From Microbulbifer pacificus (GTDB taxonomy: Bacteria > Pseudomonadota > Gammaproteobacteria > Pseudomonadales > Cellvibrionaceae), in contig NZ_PREV01000027.1 of the NCBI RefSeq assembly GCF_002959965.1, forward strand, positions 1,240,001-1,304,000: a DNA stretch of 64,000 bases, written 5' to 3'. This document shows positions 1 to 8,728 of this stretch, in pieces. The notes beneath the pieces are model-generated. The model had not been told where the DNA came from, did no database searches, and saw only the letters and a list, made by a program, of their open reading frames with translations. The position numbers and the translations under genes were made by a program. Each line of letters begins with the position of its first letter. Positions within the stretch are counted from its first letter, which is position 1.

Positions 1-35
1 CCGAAAGATTTTATGTTCACTAGCAGGAGACGCTA

Positions 36-716
36 ATGCAGCCGCAAGTTTATTCACAGTCCGGAGTACTGGAACGCTCGGAGGCCGCCAAGGTATTGCG
101 CAACACCTACGCACTCCTGGCAATGACTGTTCTATTCAGCGCAGTCACCGCTGGTGTATCCATGGCCATCGGCATGGGCCGCGGCATGAGCCTGATCTGC
201 TCCCTGGGCGCACTGGCCCTGATCTGGTTTGTACTGCCTCGCACCGCCAACTCCGCCTCCGGCGTGGGTGTGGTGTTTGCGTTCACCGGCCTGCTGGGTG
301 CGTCCCTGGGTCCGATGCTGAATCATTTCGTAGGCCTGCCCGGTGGCGGCCAGGTCGTTATGCAGGCTCTGGGCACCACCGCGCTGATCTTCTTCGCACT
401 GTCTGCCTACGTGCTGACTACCCGCAAAGACTTCAGCTTCATGGGCGGCTTCCTGTTTGTCGGCCTGATCGCGGTTCTGGTCTGCGCCCTCGGTATGATG
501 ATTGCCAGCTTCTTCGGCGTACACATGCCGCTGGCCAGCGTCGCCCTGAGTGGTGTGATTGCCCTGCTGTTCTCTGGATTCATCCTGTACGACACCAGCC
601 GTATCGTAAACGGCGGTGAAACCAACTACATCATGGCCACCACCTCGCTGTACCTGAACATCCTGAACCTGTTCACCAGCCTGCTGCACATCTTCGGCTT
701 CGCTTCCGACGATTGA
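36..716 (+). CDS. yccA: Bax inhibitor-1/YccA family membrane protein
   Basis: The 226-residue product is almost entirely hydrophobic, with about seven predicted membrane segments and a short polar N-terminus. It ends in an Asp-Asp pair (FASDD), like the acidic tail of BI-1 family proteins, and the segment YDTSRIVNGGETNYI near residue 190 is the recognisable family signature. In E. coli YccA interacts with and modulates the membrane protease FtsH; family members are linked to calcium leak and membrane stress. A ribosome binding site (AGGAGA) lies 7 nt before the ATG. A strong terminator follows directly, so the gene ends its transcription unit before tusDCBE. Family assignment is firm; the physiological role here is inferred. 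Confidence 0.92.
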   Translation: MQPQVYSQSGVLERSEAAKVLRNTYALLAMTVLFSAVTAGVSMAIGMGRGMSLICSLGALALIWFVLPRTANSASGVGVVFAFTGLLGASLGPMLNHFVGLPGGGQVVMQALGTTALIFFALSAYVLTTRKDFSFMGGFLFVGLIAVLVCALGMMIASFFGVHMPLASVALSGVIALLFSGFILYDTSRIVNGGETNYIMATTSLYLNILNLFTSLLHIFGFASDD

Positions 717-742
717 TCAGCGCGCGCGACAGGATCAAACAG

Positions 743-768
743 TGCCCCGCTCCGCGGGGCATTTTTTT
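743..768 (+). terminator. Rho-independent terminator after yccA
   Basis: An 8-bp GC stem (TGCCCCGC / GCGGGGCA) with a 3-nt loop is followed by seven T residues. It sits between the yccA stop and the tusD start and separates the two units. Confidence 0.9.
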
Positions 769-791
769 ATCGGCAATAGAAATTTACTCGG

Positions 792-1184
792 ATGCAATTC
801 ACCCTCGTCGTCTACGGCGCCCCTCACGCCTCTGAAAGTGCCGCTACCGCGCTGCGTTTTGCCCGCGCCGTGCTCGACTCCGGTCACGGGATTTACCGGG
901 TGTTTTTCTACGGCGACGGCATTCACAATGGCAGCGCGCTCGCGGCCCCCCCCCAGGATGAGCAGGATCTGCTCGCCCAGTGGCAACAACTACGGCAGGC
1001 GCACGATCTCGATCTCACCCTGTGTATCGCCGCCGCTCAGCGCCGTGGGGTGCTCAGTGACAGTGAAGCCAGGCGCCTGGAAAAGCCTGCCGCGAATGTG
1101 GCCGCCGGATTTGCACTGGCCGGCCTCGGACAGTTGGCAGAAGCCGCGGCACTCAGCGACCGCGTTGTCACGTTTGGAGGTTGA
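792..1184 (+). CDS. tusD: Sulfurtransferase complex subunit TusD
   Basis: The 130-residue protein is of the DsrE/TusD fold. TusD accepts persulfide sulfur from TusA within the TusBCD heterohexamer and passes it to TusE for 2-thiolation of U34 in tRNAs for Lys, Glu and Gln. The conserved active-site cysteine is visible at about residue 77 in LTLCIAAAQRRGV, and the N-terminal strand plus the FFYGDGI segment match the family. It is the first gene of a tusDCBE run in the order known from E. coli, with gaps of 1-6 nt between later members. Length is that expected for TusD. Confidence 0.95.
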   Translation: MQFTLVVYGAPHASESAATALRFARAVLDSGHGIYRVFFYGDGIHNGSALAAPPQDEQDLLAQWQQLRQAHDLDLTLCIAAAQRRGVLSDSEARRLEKPAANVAAGFALAGLGQLAEAAALSDRVVTFGG

Positions 1185-1188
1185 TGCG

Positions 1189-1551
1189 ATGCCCCGAAAA
1201 TCCATCCTCGCTATCTGCCGCCATGCGCCCTACGGCAATACCCTCGCCCGCGAGGGGCTGGAAGCCGTACTTGCCTGCGCCGCAATGGACCAGATTCCGG
1301 AGGTACTGCTGATCAACGATGGGGTATTCCTGTTACTGGATCAGGACGCTCAGCAGATTGGAGAAAAAAACCTGCGTCGAAATCTGACCGCGCTGCCCAT
1401 GTTCGGCGTTGAAACGCTGCACCTGTGCGAGCGCAGTCTGCAGGAGCGCGGTATCGATCCGGCACAACTGGCTCTCCCCGGTGCGGAACTGAAAATACTG
1501 AAACAGCCCGGCGAATTCATTAGTGGCTTCGACCAGGTACTGAGTTTTTGA
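1189..1551 (+). CDS. tusC: Sulfurtransferase complex subunit TusC
   Basis: The 120-residue DsrE-fold protein begins MPRKSILAICRHAPYGN, the usual TusC N-terminus. I chose the ATG at 1189, four bases after the tusD stop and preceded by GGAGG; the open frame extends upstream inside tusD but that part has no TusC similarity. TusC is the structural, non-catalytic partner in the TusBCD sulfur relay. The position between tusD and tusB supports the call. Confidence 0.93.
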   Translation: MPRKSILAICRHAPYGNTLAREGLEAVLACAAMDQIPEVLLINDGVFLLLDQDAQQIGEKNLRRNLTALPMFGVETLHLCERSLQERGIDPAQLALPGAELKILKQPGEFISGFDQVLSF

Positions 1552-1552
1552 A

Positions 1553-1831
1553 ATGACCCTGCATATCGTCAACCAGTCCCCGTTCGCCGGCAGCGCCCTG
1601 CGGGATTGCCTGAACGCCTTCCATCCCGGCGACGCACTGCTGCTGATTGAAGACGGCGTCTACGCCGCCGCCGACCGGCAAACAGCACTTCCCACCGGTG
1701 CCACCTACTGTCTCACTGCCGACGCACGTGCGCGTGGCGTTTCCATTCCCGCCACTGTCGAAAGTATCGATGAAGCCCGCTGGGTCACCCTCTGCACCGA
1801 GCATAACCCCGTCGTCAGCTGGTTCCGGTAA
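1553..1831 (+). CDS. tusB: Sulfurtransferase complex subunit TusB
   Basis: The 92-residue protein starts with MTLHIVNQSPF, matching the TusB N-terminus, and contains LLIEDGVYAA. It is the smallest of the three TusBCD subunits. The start codon lies 1 nt after the tusC stop, so translation is probably coupled. It forms the hexamer with TusC and TusD in the cytoplasm. Confidence 0.92.
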   Translation: MTLHIVNQSPFAGSALRDCLNAFHPGDALLLIEDGVYAAADRQTALPTGATYCLTADARARGVSIPATVESIDEARWVTLCTEHNPVVSWFR

Positions 1832-1837
1832 TACACA

Positions 1838-2173
1838 ATGGAAAATCTGAAGATCGAAGGCCGCGAAATTCCGCTGGATAAAGAGGGCTTCCTGCGCGAT
1901 CTGGACGACTGGAGCCCGCAGGTAGCAGAAGCGCTGGCCGCACAGGAAAATATTGCACTGACGGACGATCACTGGGACGTAATCCGGCTGCTGCAGGATT
2001 TTTACCGGGAGTTCGAGCTGTCACCGGCGATGCGCCCGTTGGTCAAATACGTGGGCCAACATCTGGGCCCGGAGAAAGGCCGCAGTATTTTTCTGATGCA
2101 ACTGTTTCCACCGAGCCCCGCCAGGGTTGGCAGCAAGATTGCGGGATTACCCAAGCCGACCAACTGTCTGTAG
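1838..2173 (+). CDS. tusE: Sulfur carrier TusE (DsrC family)
   Basis: The 111-residue DsrC/TusE family protein has the signatures DDWSPQVAEALA, HWDVIRLLQDFY and the C-terminal KPTNCL. The penultimate cysteine is the sulfur-carrying residue that receives persulfide from TusD and hands it to MnmA. It begins 6 nt after tusB and closes the tusDCBE operon. No dissimilatory sulfite reductase genes are nearby, so TusE (tRNA thiolation) rather than DsrC (sulfur oxidation) is the right reading. Confidence 0.94.
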   Translation: MENLKIEGREIPLDKEGFLRDLDDWSPQVAEALAAQENIALTDDHWDVIRLLQDFYREFELSPAMRPLVKYVGQHLGPEKGRSIFLMQLFPPSPARVGSKIAGLPKPTNCL

Positions 2174-2192
2174 GCCAGCGTTCACTGGATGA

Positions 2193-2606
2193 TCAACTGC
2201 TCACGTGCACAAGTACCCGCCGCTTTCCGCGGTGGTGCCTGTGTTCCCAGAGAAAGATTCCCTGCCATGTTCCAAGCATCAATTTACCGCCGTGGACTGG
2301 TATTGAAAGACTGCTGGCAGTAAGCGCAGATTTTATGTGCGCGGGCATATCATCCGCACCCTCCATGGTGTGCGTATATAACGAATCATTTTCCGGCACC
2401 AGGCGGTTCAACCAGTTTTCCAGGTCCACTCGTGCACTGGGATCCGCGTTTTCCTGAATCAGTAAACTCGCCGAAGTGTGCTGGATAAACAGAGTACACA
2501 AACCGTCACCAGAAAATATCTGGCCTTGCAGCCAGTGTTCCACCATATCGGTAAACTCGTGCAGCCCCTGCCCAGGCACGGAAATATCCAATTGTCCAAC
2601 CGCCAT
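2193..2606 (-). CDS. yjbQ: YjbQ/UPF0047 family protein
   Basis: The 137-residue protein contains the family signatures LFIQHTSASLLIQENADP, the segment EGADDMPAHIKSAL and the C-terminal GTWQGIFLWEHRH. The His, Asp and Glu residues in these motifs form the putative metal site. Members complement loss of thiamine-phosphate synthase weakly, hence the name secondary thiamine-phosphate synthase enzyme; the true substrate is not settled. A strong GGGAGGG site precedes the ATG. It runs convergently to tusE and is followed by no clear terminator. Confidence 0.92.
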   Translation of the reverse strand: MAVGQLDISVPGQGLHEFTDMVEHWLQGQIFSGDGLCTLFIQHTSASLLIQENADPSARVDLENWLNRLVPENDSLYTHTMEGADDMPAHIKSALTASSLSIPVHGGKLMLGTWQGIFLWEHRHHRGKRRVLVHVSS

Positions 2607-2619
2607 TATCCCTCCCGAA

Positions 2620-3237
2620 TCACCCTCCGGTAAAAAACGCCTTGGCCCCTGTCATGCCGAACTGAAAGCCCATGGCGATCACAATAAGCCCCATCATACC
2701 GGAGACCAGGTTGTGCAAAAAATTATCACCATCACCCGAGCCGGACATTCTGGATGTAAGTAGAAGCACCAACCAAAGAGCCACTACGGCGATCAGCGCT
2801 CCGAGTAAAGCGGTAATGGGTAATTCCGCTCCGGAATGATTTACCGAGAGCGTGATGATTCCGGTGATCGTGCCGGGGCTTGCCGCAAACAGAATCAAAG
2901 GTGTAAGTGAATGTGACTGATTGCCCACGGCCGGATCACGTGGCGAAGATTGGCCAAAGCTCGCGCGGATCATGCCAAACCCCATGGCGGCCAGAACCAG
3001 ACCACCAGCAACTTGAAACACATCCAGAGAAATACCGAAAAGCTTCAACAGTTTCGCGCCGACCAATGCAAAAACCGCGAGAATGACAAATATGGATACA
3101 CTCGCCCTGGTGGCGCTGATAGCGCGCGCCGCTGGCGATTGTCCCGCGCTGACTTGCGACAACATCAGGGCACAGACCACGGGATTAATCAGAGACAGCA
3201 ACGTTATCGTCGCCTGGACAACCTTCATGTAATCCAT
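2620..3237 (-). CDS. MarC/YhgN family integral membrane protein
   Basis: About six membrane helices are predicted, with the repeat-like segments LLSLINPVVCALML near the N-terminus and FAASPGTITGIITLS in the middle, both characteristic of the MarC family. The function of MarC proteins is unknown; they are not antibiotic-resistance proteins despite the name. The frame is open further upstream (to 3300), but the extra 21 residues are polar and the family normally begins just before the first helix, so I place the start at the ATG at 3237; neither start has a good ribosome binding site. The Asn-Pro in the first helix is conserved in the family. Confidence 0.8.
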   Translation of the reverse strand: MDYMKVVQATITLLSLINPVVCALMLSQVSAGQSPAARAISATRASVSIFVILAVFALVGAKLLKLFGISLDVFQVAGGLVLAAMGFGMIRASFGQSSPRDPAVGNQSHSLTPLILFAASPGTITGIITLSVNHSGAELPITALLGALIAVVALWLVLLLTSRMSGSGDGDNFLHNLVSGMMGLIVIAMGFQFGMTGAKAFFTGG

Positions 3238-3613
3238 AGCACGGTTCAACAACAGGTAATTAGTGAAGCTGGGTTCAGCACCGGGACCGGTCTTCGGCAA
3301 TCCGTCAGAGAATCGAGGTAGACCCAGTGGCGCGTTTACCGAAAAGCATAGACGTATCGCCCGCCCTCCGTGCGTATCCCGGCCGGGGATGTCCAGTGTG
3401 CGCGTGCTCCTGCTAATGACAGCGTGCAGACAAGACAGATCTGCTGCGAAATAACGAAATAGAACGAACGGTCACGAATTGCGGCATTGGCCACGTGTAC
3501 CGCTGGTAATCCGACCCAGCGGCAGCATCGTCACTGCCTGCCATCCAACCGCGGGCAACATCCGCTATAATCCGCGCCCGCAATCCAGAAATACCCCTAA
3601 TTACGGTACCGAC
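3238..3613. other. Intergenic region marC-like / trmA
   Basis: This 376-bp stretch between two divergent genes carries no ORF with recognisable homology. A TATAAT hexamer at 3566-3571, 43 bases before the trmA ATG, is the best promoter element. The remainder shows no strong repeat or terminator. Confidence 0.5.
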
Positions 3614-4705
3614 ATGGCCCTTCACCGCGTAAACCCCGACGACTACCAGCAGCAACTGGACCAGAAGGTGGCCCGCCTGCAGGAGGCCTATGCCTTGTAT
3701 ACCGATCTCGCCCCCGAGGTCTTCCCCTCCCCACCCAGCCATTACCGACTGCGCGCGGAATTCAAGATGTGGCAGGAAGGCGGCCGCGTGGACTACGCCA
3801 TGTACAAGCAGGGCGAGTACAAAAAGCCATTCGTGATCGAAGAGTTTACCGTTGGCTCCAAGCGCATCAACGAATTGATGCCAGTGTTACTGGAGGCCAT
3901 CAACAGCAGTGAAATCCTGCGCAAACGCCTGTTCTGCACCGAATTCCTCACAACCCTTGGTGGCGACGCACTGATTACCCTGATCTACCACAAGCAGCTG
4001 GACGAGACGTGGGAGGCGGAAGCCCGCGCACTGCAGGATCAGCTCGGCGTGCCGGTGCTAGGCCGCTCGCGCAAACAGAAAATCGTGCTCGACCGCGATT
4101 ACGTGATTGAAACGCTGGAGATCGACGGCCGCACTTACCAGTACAAACAGGTGGAAGGCAGCTTCACCCAACCCAACGGCGAAATCTGCCGCTCCATGAT
4201 CCAGTGGGCCAGAAGCTGTTGCGAGAAAAGTGAAGAAAGTGATCTGGTAGAGCTCTACTGCGGCAACGGCAACTTCACCATCCCGCTCGCAGAAAAGTTC
4301 CGCAACGTACTGGCCACGGAAATTTCCAAAGTGTCGGTAAATGCCGCCCAGGAAAATATCGCGGCTAATGGAGTGGAGAACCTGCACATCCTGCGGCTCT
4401 CTGCCGAGGAATTCACCCAGGCCATCGACAAGGTCCGCCCCTTCCGCCGCCTGAAGGATTTCGATCTCGACAGCTACGATTTCTCAACCGTGCTGGTAGA
4501 TCCACCCCGCGCAGGCCTGGATACGGACACCTGCGCGATGATAGCCCGCTTCCCGCGCATCCTGTACATCTCCTGCAATCCGGAGACCCAGCTGGAAAAT
4601 CTGGCCGAGCTCACCAAGACTCACAAGATCGAGCGCTTTGCGATCTTCGACCAGTTCCCCTACACCGACCACACCGAATCCGGTGTACTGCTTATAAAGA
4701 AATAA
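3614..4705 (+). CDS. trmA: tRNA (uracil-5-)-methyltransferase TrmA
   Basis: The 363-residue enzyme makes m5U54 (ribothymidine) in the tRNA T-loop using SAM. The start MALHRVNPDDY at 3614 agrees with the usual TrmA N-terminus and length (about 366); the frame is open upstream but unsupported. Visible motifs are the SAM-binding VELYCGNGNFTIPLA (near residue 215), LVDPPRAGLD (motif IV) and the catalytic-cysteine segment YISCNPETQLENL. The C-terminal HTESGVLLIKK matches the family end with its catalytic glutamate. TATAAT at 3566 is a candidate promoter. Confidence 0.96.
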   Translation: MALHRVNPDDYQQQLDQKVARLQEAYALYTDLAPEVFPSPPSHYRLRAEFKMWQEGGRVDYAMYKQGEYKKPFVIEEFTVGSKRINELMPVLLEAINSSEILRKRLFCTEFLTTLGGDALITLIYHKQLDETWEAEARALQDQLGVPVLGRSRKQKIVLDRDYVIETLEIDGRTYQYKQVEGSFTQPNGEICRSMIQWARSCCEKSEESDLVELYCGNGNFTIPLAEKFRNVLATEISKVSVNAAQENIAANGVENLHILRLSAEEFTQAIDKVRPFRRLKDFDLDSYDFSTVLVDPPRAGLDTDTCAMIARFPRILYISCNPETQLENLAELTKTHKIERFAIFDQFPYTDHTESGVLLIKK

Positions 4706-4713
4706 ACCGAAAG

Positions 4714-5178
4714 TCAGAATTTGCGGCCAAGAATCCGCTTGGCTGCATCCAGCGCAAAATCACGGTACTCGTCTTCCACCCGCGCCATTTCCTTCTCGAA
4801 CGCAAACTGCTCCTTGCGGGTGAGCTTTTTCCAATCCTGCAGAATCGGAATGTGGCTGGTCTGGTCGGCGACTTTGTAGAAAGCCACAAACTCCTTCTTC
4901 ACCGGCTCATCCACCTGTAGCGAATCCAGCAGCACGCGGATTCGCAGTGAAGCTTCGGTCAGGCCCACACCCTCGTCCAGCAGCGTTTTGGCAATTATCT
5001 GGATACTGGTATTCACCCGGTCCCGCTGTGCTTCCGCAGCAGCTTCCAGCTCGGCCAGTTGCTGGGCCTGACGTTTGCGCGCCTTGCGCAATTCCAGGCA
5101 GTAGTAAGTCGCAATAGCAGACAGAGTAAAAATAATCAGTCCGGCAATCACCAGAATCCAAACCGGCACTTCGGTCAT
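4714..5178 (-). CDS. DUF2489 domain membrane-anchored protein
   Basis: The 154-residue protein has one N-terminal membrane helix (about residues 6-28), then a charged coiled-coil-like stretch and a soluble domain with TSIQIIAKTLLDEGVGLTEASLRI, which I recognise as DUF2489. The soluble part would face the cytoplasm given the positive charges after the helix. Function is unknown. Its ATG overlaps the stop codon of the upstream AEC transporter gene by 4 nt (ATGA), so the two are translationally coupled. Confidence 0.8.
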   Translation of the reverse strand: MTEVPVWILVIAGLIIFTLSAIATYYCLELRKARKRQAQQLAELEAAAEAQRDRVNTSIQIIAKTLLDEGVGLTEASLRIRVLLDSLQVDEPVKKEFVAFYKVADQTSHIPILQDWKKLTRKEQFAFEKEMARVEDEYRDFALDAAKRILGRKF

Positions 5179-6119
5179 GAGAGAGACACCTTCAACAGCG
5201 CCAGCCCAAGGCTGGCAGTAACAATGGATAAAAGAGTACTGATCGCAATGATATTGGCCGCCAGCTGGCTGTTACCACCCAGCGCCCGCGCCATGATGAA
5301 CGAGGCGGATGCCGTTGGCGCAGCAGCGAGCAGGAACAGAATCGCCATCGCCTGCCCGTCCAGCTGGAACAGGAAACCAAATGCGAGCAGTACCAGCGGC
5401 ACGATCAACAGTTTGAAGGCACTCGCAGCAAATGCACCGAAGGAGCTGCGCTTCAACATACTCAAGTCGAGGCTGGCACCGATACACAGCAGCGCCAATG
5501 GCAGCGTCACCGAGGCCAGATAATCACCGGTCTGCACCAGCATCGCCGGCAGCTTGAGCCCGACGGCCTTGGCGATCAGGGCCGCGACAATCGCGAGGAT
5601 CAGCGGATTGCGCGCGATGTCCTTGCCGAGTCTGGCCCAGCTGAATTTGGCTTTCTGGCTGTACACGGCGAACAGCGCCACTGCGGCGATGTTATAGAAA
5701 ATCGTGATCACCGCCATCAGCAGCGCCGCCTGCGCAAGCCCGTGCGGGCCGTAGGCATTGGCGGCCCAGGCAAGGCCAATAATTCCCAGGTTGCCGCGGA
5801 AGGCCCCCTGGATAAATGTGCTGCGATCACCGAATTCAAATGGGCGTGCCGCGAGCCAAGCCAGCGGCACCGTGAGCACGGTGCCGATCAGGCCCGCCAG
5901 CAACAGCGGCCACTCGTCACCAAGACGCGCATCGGAGCCGAAAATATTGAAGAACAGCAATGCGGGCAGCGTGACCAGAAACACCAGCCTCGAAGCATCG
6001 TCGACGAAGCTTTCACTCAGCAGGCCTACGCACGCAAGCCCATACCCCACCAGCAAGGTCAGAAAGATAGGCGCGGTAACCGAGAGCGCAAAGGAAAAAG
6101 TTTCGAGCAGGGATTCCAA
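5175..6119 (-). CDS. AEC family (auxin efflux carrier-like) transporter
   Basis: The 314-residue protein has about ten hydrophobic segments with the AEC layout: two five-helix halves, a central charged loop, and a C-terminal half containing LPLALLCIGASLDLSML and AAAPTASASFIMARALGG. Bacterial members export or import small organic anions such as malate, but no substrate can be read from sequence. The frame begins with TTG at 6119; no upstream ATG exists and the first helix starts about ten residues in, so the TTG start is plausible but without a strong ribosome binding site. It is coupled to the DUF2489 gene. Confidence 0.85.
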   Translation of the reverse strand: MESLLETFSFALSVTAPIFLTLLVGYGLACVGLLSESFVDDASRLVFLVTLPALLFFNIFGSDARLGDEWPLLLAGLIGTVLTVPLAWLAARPFEFGDRSTFIQGAFRGNLGIIGLAWAANAYGPHGLAQAALLMAVITIFYNIAAVALFAVYSQKAKFSWARLGKDIARNPLILAIVAALIAKAVGLKLPAMLVQTGDYLASVTLPLALLCIGASLDLSMLKRSSFGAFAASAFKLLIVPLVLLAFGFLFQLDGQAMAILFLLAAAPTASASFIMARALGGNSQLAANIIAISTLLSIVTASLGLALLKVSLS

Positions 6120-6140
6120 GATGTAAACGATGTCCCAGAT

Positions 6141-7565
6141 TTAATCCGTTTCGGTTTCGCCGGCGAGTTCATCCTCGGCCAGCACATCCTCAAGCAACTC
6201 GTCCTCTTCGCTGTGCTCCAGCGCCGGCAGCCGGTGTGCGTCTTCCGCTTTCTCCCGCAGATGCGCGGCAATCTGCTTGCGGGTTTTCGCCCCCAGCTTG
6301 CGCAAACTGTCGATGCGTTTCACCGCGTTGCCACGGCCGGTGGCCAGGCGCTTGTAGGTTTCCTGATAGGCCTCGTCCGCCTGGCGGATACGGCTGCCGA
6401 GAATATCCAGGGATTCCAGCACCAGGGCAAACTGGTCGTGCAGTTTGCCCGCTTCCGCGGCGATTTTTTCCGCATTTTTGTTCTGCTTTTCGTAGCGCCA
6501 GATATTTTCCACGGTGCGCAGGGTCGCCATCAGGCTGGTGGGGCTCACCAGCACGATCTGCTTTTCATAGGCAAAACGGAACAATTCCGGGTCCGCCTGC
6601 ATCGCCAGCATGTAGGCGGCTTCGATCGGCACGAAGATAAAAACAAAATCCAGGGTGCGCACGCCTTCCAATTGCTCATAGGCCTTTTTATTCAGGCCGG
6701 TGATGTGTGCACGCAGGGAATTCACGTGCTGTTTCAGCGCCTGAGTGCGCTCCTCGTCGGTCTCCGCCGAGGCGTAGCGCTCGTAATCCACCAGCGAGAC
6801 CTTGGAGTCGATGATCAGGTCCTTATGTTCCGGCAGACGCACGATCACGTCCGGCTGACGGCGGCGGCCGTCGCTGGTGAAGCTCACCTGGGTTTCGTAC
6901 TCGCGGCCCTTCTGCAGGCCGGACTCTTCCAGCAGTCGCTCCAGCACCACCTCGCCCCAGTTGCCCTGGATCTTGCGGTCGCCCTTGAGTGCGGAGGTGA
7001 GATTCAGGGCCTCGTCGCTGATGCGTTGGGTCTGCTCCCGGAGCGCCTTGATCTGGCCCAGCAAGCTGTTGCGCTCCGCGTTCTCGCGGTCGTAAACGTG
7101 CTCTACCCGCTTGCGGAAGTCGCCGAGCTGGCGTTCCAGCGGGTCGAGACTCTTGCGCAGGCTGTCTTCGCTGCGGCGCACGAAGGCCTGTTGCTTCTCT
7201 TCAAAAATACGGTTGGCGAGGTTTTCGAACTGCTGGGTCATGGAAGCGCGGGCCTGCTCCAGCTGCTGCTTCTGCTCCGCCAGCGCCGCCTCGCCTTTCT
7301 CCACCAGCACCTGAAACCGCGCCAGCTGCTGGGACTTGCCGGAGACCTCCTCCCGCAACTGCTGGATCTCCACATCCTGGCGGGCCTCACGCTCCAGCGC
7401 GTTCGCCAGCTGCGCGGCGCTGATCCGGCGCTCCGCCTCCAGTGACCGAACCCGCTCCGCCAGACGCGCCCTGCCCACCCACACCGCCAGCACCATGGCA
7501 ATCAGCACAGCCACGGCGGCTAAAATGGCCTGCTCAACGGATAATTCGAGGGGAAACCAAGTCAT
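6141..7565 (-). CDS. rmuC: DNA recombination protein RmuC
   Basis: The 474-residue protein has an N-terminal membrane helix, a long coiled coil (about residues 35-210) and the RmuC nuclease-like domain. Recognisable segments are LKGDRKIQGNWGEVVLERLL, the motif LIIDSKVSLVDYERY and LDFVFIFVPIEAAY. RmuC limits inversions at short inverted repeats in E. coli, and the domain is a PD-(D/E)XK relative (IDSK is the core). The acidic C-terminus is common. It is transcribed away from murI, with a palindromic repeat element in the shared upstream region. Confidence 0.93.
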   Translation of the reverse strand: MTWFPLELSVEQAILAAVAVLIAMVLAVWVGRARLAERVRSLEAERRISAAQLANALEREARQDVEIQQLREEVSGKSQQLARFQVLVEKGEAALAEQKQQLEQARASMTQQFENLANRIFEEKQQAFVRRSEDSLRKSLDPLERQLGDFRKRVEHVYDRENAERNSLLGQIKALREQTQRISDEALNLTSALKGDRKIQGNWGEVVLERLLEESGLQKGREYETQVSFTSDGRRRQPDVIVRLPEHKDLIIDSKVSLVDYERYASAETDEERTQALKQHVNSLRAHITGLNKKAYEQLEGVRTLDFVFIFVPIEAAYMLAMQADPELFRFAYEKQIVLVSPTSLMATLRTVENIWRYEKQNKNAEKIAAEAGKLHDQFALVLESLDILGSRIRQADEAYQETYKRLATGRGNAVKRIDSLRKLGAKTRKQIAAHLREKAEDAHRLPALEHSEEDELLEDVLAEDELAGETETD

Positions 7566-7583
7566 AAATATTCACTTAAACTT

Positions 7584-7730
7584 AAAGAGACCTCGAAAAA
7601 TCTACTGCGCGTGCGCCTCGCGGCGTCCGGCGGTGCTCGCAATCCTCACGTACTTCAGTACGCTCCGGTTGCTCCGCTCCGGCGGCCACCACCAGCCACC
7701 CGCTCGCTACGATTTTTAGTGGTCTCTTAA
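7584..7730. repeat. Palindromic intergenic element, family 2 copy 1
   Basis: An imperfect palindrome of about 145 bp lies between the divergent rmuC and murI starts. Its ends are inverted copies of AAGAGACC...GGTCTCTT followed by runs of A or T; the interior reads ACTGCGCG...GGCGTCCGGC on one side and GGCGGCCACCACCAGCC...CGCTCGCTACG on the other, with ACGTACTTCAGTACG at the centre. A closely similar sequence occurs at about 48710-48851 and a shortened one at about 45952-46025. Confidence 0.8.
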
Positions 7731-7795
7731 TACAGAACGCGGGCTGAGTTATCCTTGGTCCCGCAACCCAATGGCTACGGGAGACAGGTTTTTAC

Positions 7796-8632
7796 ATGCC
7801 AACAGGAAGCGGCCATTCTAACAAGGCCCCCAGTGCATTGATATTCGATTCCGGCGTCGGTGCCATCAGCATCGCCCGAGAGGTGCGCCGCCAGATTCCC
7901 GGGCTCACCCTGCATTTCGGCATCGATAACGGCTTCTACCCCTACGGCAACAAATCTGAAGATGAGCTGCGGCCGCGCATTGTGGATGTGGCCTCCGGCA
8001 TGATGGCCGCGTGCGGCGCGGATATTCTTGTAGTGGGCTGCAACACTGCCAGCACCCTCGCGCTGCCACCGCTGCGCTCCGCCCTGAGCCAGCCCGTGGT
8101 GGGTGTGGTTCCCGCCATCAAACCCGCCGCCGCCACCAGCGCCACCGGCACCATTGCCTTGATTGCCACCGAGGGCACCGTCAACCGGCGCTATACCCGC
8201 GAGCTGATCGAACAGTTCGCCAACGGCACCCATGTCATCAATGTACCGGCGCCGGAACTGGTGGGCCTCGCGGAAGCCAAATTGCGCGGAGAGCTGGTCA
8301 CCAGCGCGGACCTGATTCCGGTGATCGAGCGGATCTTCTCCGTTCCCAACGGCAACCTGGTGGATACCGCCGTACTCGCCTGTACCCATTTCCCGCTGCT
8401 GAAAGATGAACTCGCCAAGGCGGCACCGCGTCCGGTGAACTGGCTGGATTCCGGCGACGCCATTGCCCGCCGCGTGCGCTGGCTGCTCGATGAACTGAAG
8501 CTCGAGCTGCCGCTTAACCCCGCCACCAGCCAGCTGCTCACCAGCAGCGACGACAACCGCGAACAGATCGAACACGCCTTCGCCGAGTTTTCCCCCTCCT
8601 ACCTTGGCGCCAGCATCCCAATCAAAGCCTGA
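7796..8632 (+). CDS. murI: Glutamate racemase MurI
   Basis: The 278-residue enzyme converts L- to D-glutamate for peptidoglycan. Both catalytic cysteines are in their motifs: VVGCNTASTLALP (about residue 82) and VLACTHFPLL (about residue 200). The N-terminal IFDSGVGAISIAREV and FYPYGNKS are the substrate-binding segments, the latter with PYGNKS where many members have PYGTKS. GGGAGACAGG precedes the ATG. Length is normal. Confidence 0.95.
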   Translation: MPTGSGHSNKAPSALIFDSGVGAISIAREVRRQIPGLTLHFGIDNGFYPYGNKSEDELRPRIVDVASGMMAACGADILVVGCNTASTLALPPLRSALSQPVVGVVPAIKPAAATSATGTIALIATEGTVNRRYTRELIEQFANGTHVINVPAPELVGLAEAKLRGELVTSADLIPVIERIFSVPNGNLVDTAVLACTHFPLLKDELAKAAPRPVNWLDSGDAIARRVRWLLDELKLELPLNPATSQLLTSSDDNREQIEHAFAEFSPSYLGASIPIKA

Positions 8633-8728
8633 GCCGGTTAGACTGTATCCCGCTTTGCCGCACCGCCCGCAGACCCGGGCGGCACGGCTTCCTCACAGAT
8701 AACGACAACCAGAGTTCCCACAGAACCC

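Noticed and set aside
5742..7445. 567-residue frame antisense to rmuC
   Set aside because: Shadow of the coiled-coil coding part of rmuC; His, Gln and Leu-rich without structure.
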